Shown piece after piece: positions 58,694-64,000 of a DNA stretch of 64,000 bases (its first letter is position 1; every line of letters starts with the position of its first letter). The DNA comes from Boswellia sacra (lineage: Eukaryota; Streptophyta; Magnoliopsida; Sapindales; Burseraceae). The position numbers and the translations under genes are program-made. The notes below the pieces were generated by a model. The model saw only the letters and a program-made list of their open reading frames with translations, was not told the origin of the DNA and did no database searches. Location of the stretch: assembly GCA_013180625.2 (NCBI GenBank), contig SNVD02014575.1, forward strand, positions 1 through 64,000, written 5' to 3'.

Positions 58694-61600
58694 TGAAACA
58701 GACCAATTTTTTTGGGCCCATTTACAAAAAAGCCCAAGCTATTTGAAGTTTTATAATACCCAGCCCATTTCTCTTTTATTCAATTAATTATAAGACAAAA
58801 AAAAGAAAAAAAAGAAAATTCCAGAGAAATAGAGAGAAGACAGACGGGAGAAGAGAGGAGAATGGGAAAAAAGCCAAATTGAGGCTTGTGCGAAGAGAAA
58901 AATAAGGTAATATTTATAATTCCAATATAATATTAGGTTATTTTTATATTTTTCATGCAAGAGGATTGAAATTAAAGGAGATGTTTGGATGTTTTAGAAT
59001 TTTTCTTGTTTAAGGTAATTGATCATTTTCTTGATATGTTTATGGTTTGTCTTGGTGAATTTTAAGGTTTAAAATGTTGAAATTAAATTTAAGGTTCTGT
59101 GAATAGTATCAATTCCGAAAATTTCTATAATTTATTGGCTTTGAATCTGATTCTTAAATTTATACATTTTAAAATAGACATCATAAGGATTTGTTTAAGT
59201 TTTGAATCACTGAAAAATGTTGAGTATGCAATTTTATATGAATTTTCGAAATTTACTGTTCACTACTGGAAATTCAATTTTTCTTAAAAAAATCAGTTTT
59301 GGATAAGTGATTTGAGGTATCTAGAGATCTTCAAAAATTATAAAATTTGGGATACGAGTTTGTGTATATGTCTATTTTAAATCTGGAGAGTTTTGTGATT
59401 TTACGAATTTAGTATGAATTATCATGTATTTTGGAATATGGAGAGGTCAGTTCTAGAAATGAATTTACAGAATTTTTGTATCTAGAAACATGAAGATTTT
59501 GAGGTACTTAATGAACTTGGAATGCTATGAAATTTTATATGTTATTAGATATGTATGTCTAGAAGGTCTGTATAAAAGTTTAGACTATTTGGGCAAGTTA
59601 ATTATTTATTAAAAATCAGAGAACAAGAACTGCTCTATTTATAAAGTTTAGAAATAGAGTTAATTAGGATTGATTGGATTAAGATATGAATTTGGATATT
59701 GAGAATTTTAAATATTTAAGTTGATTACTAATTGAATATGATGTGATGAGCTCTTTTATGATGTTAGGACAAAGAATGATTAATTCTTTGTTGAAGAATG
59801 TAGCCGGATAGGCGAAATGTTGATTTTAGAATCAAATCCGAGCTAATCGAATTGTGCAACCAAATTAGTGAGTGGATTATGTTTTGAGAATTTTATATTA
59901 TATTAAAGTGTATTAAATTTATGGTTTTTCATATGATTCAAGTTATTAGTTTAATTAATTGAGTTATATTAAAGGTTTTTAGAATAGATGATGATGATTT
60001 ATGTATTTTGGGAATAAGAGTGTGTAAAGTATTAGATTTTGAATAGAAGAGATGATTATGGGTGGTGTTAGTAGATTAGTTTTTGAATATATAATAAATG
60101 TTGTTTCGATAAGTTTGAGTACAAGAGAAAAATAAAATTAAGGTGAAAGTTACAGAATGAGTGTATGCTATGTGTTAATGGAAAGTAGAAAGCTTTTGTT
60201 TATGATTGAAAAAGAGACATTTTATAATTAAATGAATTAAGATAGAAAATTGAGGTATTGGGTTATTTTTCTTTAAATAAATAAATATGTTGAAGAAATG
60301 GTGATTTCGGTTAACAAAATGATAAGTGATTTTATATTCAAAATAATAGCAAAGAAGAAAAGAAAAAGTTTTGGAAATTAGAATTTAATTCTGTAGGGGT
60401 GACAATGTAAAATTTTAAAATTGCCCAGCAGTAGGGGCTGAATTACAAATTTAGAAAGTTATTCCAGAATTTTCAGGGACCTGAATGCAGAATTATGAAA
60501 AATTTAGAATAGCCAAAAAGATTTCAGTTAAAGTATGATATATGAGATTTTGAGATAAAAATATAAATTATGGTTTATAATGAGATGGAAAGTATTTTAT
60601 TTTATGGATTTTAGAAAGTTTTAAAAAGAGTAGAAAATTTATTTTCTAGATAATTAGAAATATGTCTTAGTATTTACTTAGTTATGTTTATTTAACATTT
60701 TATAGAATTATCAAGAATTTTAGCGAATTTAGAAGAATTCAAGTTAGTTTTTATAGTATTTCTTGAAGATAGATAGACCCATTTATTATACTTACTTTTA
60801 ATTATTAAGATATTTCAATGCTAGTTTCAAATTGGTTGTAGACATGAATTTTAGTTTTAAAAATTAGTTTTGAACAAAGATATAACATTTAGAAAAAAAA
60901 ATCAGATTTTATATTTGAAGTGCATTTTAGTTTTCCAGAAAGTTATACTTTGTAAATTTAGAGAAAGCGTGAAAGCATTGATATTTAAAGTTTTCATAGT
61001 CATTTGACTCAAGGATTTCTTAAAGTATTTAGAAATGTTCTTTTAAATGATTGTCTTGGATTAATTCAAATAATACAAATATTTTCAGTTTTAGCTTACA
61101 TAAAAATTTTCAGATTTTGATAAATTGCTTGAAAAGAGAAATTTTAGCATATAAAGCTGTTTTTTTAAATGAAATCAGTTTTTAATGAAAATAAGAAAGT
61201 GTAGTTATGTTATACTAAGCTAATACGTAGATATCCAGACAATTAGTCAGATCACTTAGACAGTGATACAGATAGAGGCCTTTAGGGCCCGTTCAGACAC
61301 ACATAGAGGCTTTGGATCGTGTGATCTGGGCACATTAGCCCTTTGAGGGTAGCTCTACGCATGCTTATGACCATATAGCAGGCCTGCGCGATGTTAGATG
61401 TCACCAGGTACAGATACCTCTTCCTGCGTGATGTAGATCTCACCAGGTATGAGAAAATTCAGATATTTCTGCCTATGCGACGTTAGATCTCGTAAGGCAG
61501 GATGAGACAGTTCCAAGGTACTTGTTTAGTATAATAAAAAGAGTTTTGAATATGTTTATATGAGTTAGTTTGAAAAAAAAAGCATGATTTTCAAAAGTTT

Positions 61601-62199
61601 CTTCTGAAAGAAGATTTTTAAGAAAATTATGTTTTGTATAGTAAATAACCGAAGTAATGATTTTAGTATGATCATCAAGAGCATCGTATTATACGATTAA
61701 AGATGATTATTTTATTGTTTTAATTATAACTAGTATTTTAAAGAATTTAGTCATTCAGTAGTTATTTACTTTAAAGTTTTATGATATTTTAGATGATATG
61801 AAAGTTATAGATTATAAAGACTATTTTTTTAATATAAAGCAAATATTTATTTTATAACAATATAATTTCTTTTGGATTTATTTACAAATACATTTTTTTA
61901 TCCCCACTCACTGAGTTTTATACTTACAACTTTGTTTTTATTTTTCTTTGTTTTTAAAATTTCTCTCTCCAGGGTGAAAGCAAAATGTGACCTAGTTAGG
62001 ACGTGTGGAGGCCCAGCCACGTGATGGTGCAAGGATAGGTCAAGGTTGTAATTGTTAAATTGTTTTATTTAATTTTATTTGTGGATGTAATGGAAATTAT
62101 TTCAAATTTGTTCCATAAGAAAGACAAGAATTAAGAAACAGTCAGTAGTCCACAGTTTTAGACATGATTCGTCTGTGTAGTTAGGGGCGAGTCGTGTCC
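58694..62199 (+). mobile_element. Solo-LTR-like block B, about 3.5 kb, non-coding
   Basis: Colinear homologue of block A. Starts tgaaacagaccaattttttt and ends gagtcgtgtcc. The 5-base word aaata lies directly on both sides (58689-58693 and 62200-62204), a plausible target-site duplication, though the usual CA end is then CC. Contains the three gatgttagat(c/g)tc hairpin units near 61380-61500 and the tttatccccactcactgagt box near 61900. No gag, pol or env sequence is present. It interrupts the segment that is continuous at 49441-49970. Confidence 0.7.
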
Positions 62200-62204
62200 A
62201 AATA

Positions 62205-62873
62205 AATCTCTTCAGTAATGAAAGCAGCTGCCTCCAATACGCAATATATAGAGAAAAGAGAGAGAAAGAGAAGACTTCGAAGAATTCCATGCATGCAATA
62301 TTTCTATGTTTGGGTTATAAAAAAAAATATATTTTTTATATAATAAATATCAAATTTAAAAAAGAAAAAATGAAAGGCAACATATATAATTAAGACTGGT
62401 ATGTGTCGCAATAATTAGCAGCCAAAGGTAATTGGATCTACAACTCCCCTTTCAATCCCAGCACTCACTTTTGCTTTTCAAATTCACCACGTACTCAATT
62501 TTGCTTTTCAAATTCACCACGTGTCAAAATATCATTCCCTCTCAAATTCCAACTGCCACAAGAAATTGTCTCCTGTTAACCTAAACGCGTAATATATGAA
62601 GTGAAACAAGGCATGCCAAAAGCAAAGAAATATATAAATTTGCGGTCTGGGAGAAGCAAAATAAAGGACTTATGAAATATATGATAACGCCTTTAAACAT
62701 GTGACGTGATTGTATATAATTAATTGGTCCGCATTTGCAAAAAATGTGGTCCTGTTAATGGACTTGAATAATGCGCCGAAGGTAAGAAGGACATAGACTT
62801 GGCCTCACGAAACCACTAATCCTTTAAGAATTATTAATTTAATCACCAACTTATTTGCATGTATATATATATT

Positions 62874-62967
<94 letters not shown>

Positions 62968-63000
62968 CGCCAAAAAAATTTTTGTACGTAGCAAGATATA
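62205..63000. other. Right part of the duplicated segment, no gene
   Basis: 62400-62590 matches 49678-49950. Within it ttgcttttcaaattcaccacgt is duplicated in tandem (about 62471-62522). The minus-strand ORF at 62290-62102 runs into the LTR-like block and is not a gene as it stands. Confidence 0.45.
62863..62970. repeat. Compound microsatellite (TA)n (GT)n (GC)n
   Basis: An imperfect TA/CATA run, a clean (AT)n, then about 19 GT dinucleotides and five GC dinucleotides in direct succession. Alternating purine-pyrimidine throughout. Confidence 0.95.
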
Positions 63001-63019
63001 AATAGTAAATGATAGAAAT

Positions 63020-64000
63020 ATTCGGGTTATTTTTTTATTTAACCCCTTTTGGGGTCTCTTTTTCAAAATTGACCCCTTCTTGATATTTGCTTAATTTTGA
63101 CCCCTTTTGGACATGAAAAGTCCAATTCATCCCTAAGTTAAAATGACAAGAGAAGAGAAGAAAACATCACAGAACGAGAACTCGCCCAAAACGGTTCCAA
63201 CAGAACTCGCCTACACCAACACTCCAAAACGGCTCTCCCAACTCTCCAACAAAACGACATCTGAAAATTTTCCCACTAAAGCAGTGTGAAGCTAGTGAGT
63301 GAAGATTGAACTCCAAGAAGTTAATTGTTGAATCCAAGAAGCTAGTGAGTGAAGGTATTCATAGTTGATTTTCTCTTGAGATTTGTCTTGAGATTTGTTT
63401 TTTCCATTTTTTATGTTTGATATCTGTTGAAATGGTCAATGTTGAAGGAAATTAAGGCTTGAAGTGGTCCATTTTTTATGTAAGGATGTTTTGCACCTTT
63501 TTCAGAAAAGGGTCGTGCTGCACAACCCTTTTCTCCAAAGGGTCGGGCAAAACGACCCTTTCTCCACGTTTCTCCAAAGGGTCGTGCAAAACGACCCTTT
63601 CTCCACGTTCCTCCAAAGGGTCGTGCAAAACGACCCTTTCTCCACATTTCTCCAAAGGGGCGTGCTGCACGACCCTTTTCTGAACGACCCTTTTCTCCAA
63701 AGGGTCGTGCAAAACGACCCTTTCTCCATGTTTCTCCAAAGGGGCGTGCTGCACGACCCTTTTCTCCAAAGGGGCGTGCTGCACGACCCTTTTCTCCACG
63801 TTTCTCCAAAGGGTCGTGCTGCACGACCCGTTCTCCAAAGGGTTGTGCAAAACGACCCTTTTCTCCAATTAGTCATGGTATATAATACTTTTGTCGAAAT
63901 AGTCATGATACATAATACTTATCTAACGGTCGTGCAATAGAGTGAAATCTGTTTTGAATTAATTGTAATGTTTTGTATTGGTATTGCAGGCTTTAGTGAA
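63020..64000 (+). mobile_element. 5' end of a Mutator-like element (same family as 31.1 kb), cut by window end
   Basis: The outer part (accccttttggggtctc, ttgaccccttcttgat, ttgaccccttttggac) resembles a plant Mutator-like terminus. It is followed by a leader homologous to 31180-31590: gtgagtgaaggttgaa-type words, tttatgtttgatatctgtt, ttgaaggaa, gtcgaaatagtc, tgatacataatac, gtcgtgcaatagagtgaaatc and ggtattgcaggctt(c/t)agt. In the 31-kb copy, the transposase ATG begins four bases beyond the point where this window ends. The body, possibly intact, lies outside. Confidence 0.7.
63515..63870. repeat. Array of perfect hairpins, ctccaaagggtcgtgc(tgc/aaa)acgaccctttt unit
   Basis: About nine units of 35-45 bases. 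Each has the complementary halves cgaccctttt and aaagggtcg around either tctcc(acgtttctcc) or tg(c/aa) spacers, so adjacent units can pair in many registers. This forces long open frames on both strands (repeated KGSCKTTLSP and RKGRFARPFGE peptides); they are artefacts of the repeat. It lies where the element's 5' leader intron would be. Confidence 0.85.

Noticed and set aside
62851..63066. ORF with THTHTH and YIYIYI runs
   Set aside because: Direct translation of the compound dinucleotide microsatellite.
63411..63940. Five overlapping ORFs on both strands with repeated KGSCKTTLSP or GEKGRAARPFGE peptides
   Set aside because: Product of the hairpin-array minisatellite; no start context, no family, and both strands open.

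Overview
The window is a piece of a nuclear plant genome, most likely a eudicot. It is AT-rich, its genes have GT-AG introns, and most of it is mobile-element debris. I see no bacterial operons, organelle genes, rRNA or tRNA genes, or CRISPR. Two genes can be reconstructed intact from start to stop, both on the minus strand: a tandem pair of EGF-alliinase-type aminotransferases (TAR3/TAR4-like) at 15455-18200 and 21911-26528. Each has five exons, consistent splice sites and an uninterrupted frame of about 465 residues. Homologous upstream sequence is found behind both genes and a third time near 37.77-38.03 kb, so a third unit probably once existed.

Layout. 0.4-1.1 kb: intronless, frameshifted LOG (cytokinin-activating enzyme) retrocopy. 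2.0-6.2 kb: decayed Ty3/Gypsy element on the minus strand with one LTR, a tRNA-Asp primer-binding site, partial gag, protease and only the start of pol. 8.4-10.6 kb: dead hAT transposase. 11.1-14.6 kb: GC-rich foldback and a broken DUF1985 (Ulp1-associated) transposon gene. 15.0-26.5 kb: the TAR pair, with a CACTA end and a triplicated 3' segment between them. 31.1-33.1 kb: Mutator-like deletion derivative with arrays of a palindromic GCACGACC motif. 33.4-35.0 kb: SEN54 pseudogene. 36.1-36.6 kb: TRIM. 38.25-38.95 kb: hAT MITE with perfect target-site duplication. 39.8-44.0 kb: pseudogene of the S-adenosylmethionine carrier SAMC, truncated before its last third. 44.2-46.1 kb: LTR-like and low-complexity sequence. 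48.3-49.4 kb: second TRIM-like element. 52.3-55.8 and 58.7-62.2 kb: two related, non-coding, LTR-like blocks of about 3.5 kb. 52.06-52.32 and 55.8-57.25 kb: seven copies of a GC-rich module of about 240 bp, six of them forming a near-perfect palindrome with arms of about 715 bp. 63.0-64.0 kb: 5' end of another Mutator-like element of the 31-kb family, cut by the window edge.

The host genes do not form a pathway. LOG (cytokinin activation) and TAR (possibly auxin precursor synthesis) are both hormone-linked by family, but the LOG copy is dead and I infer no functional link. The most unusual structures are the large palindrome of GC-rich modules, the hairpin arrays just upstream of the Mutator-like start codon, and the tandem triplication of the 3' end of the second TAR gene.
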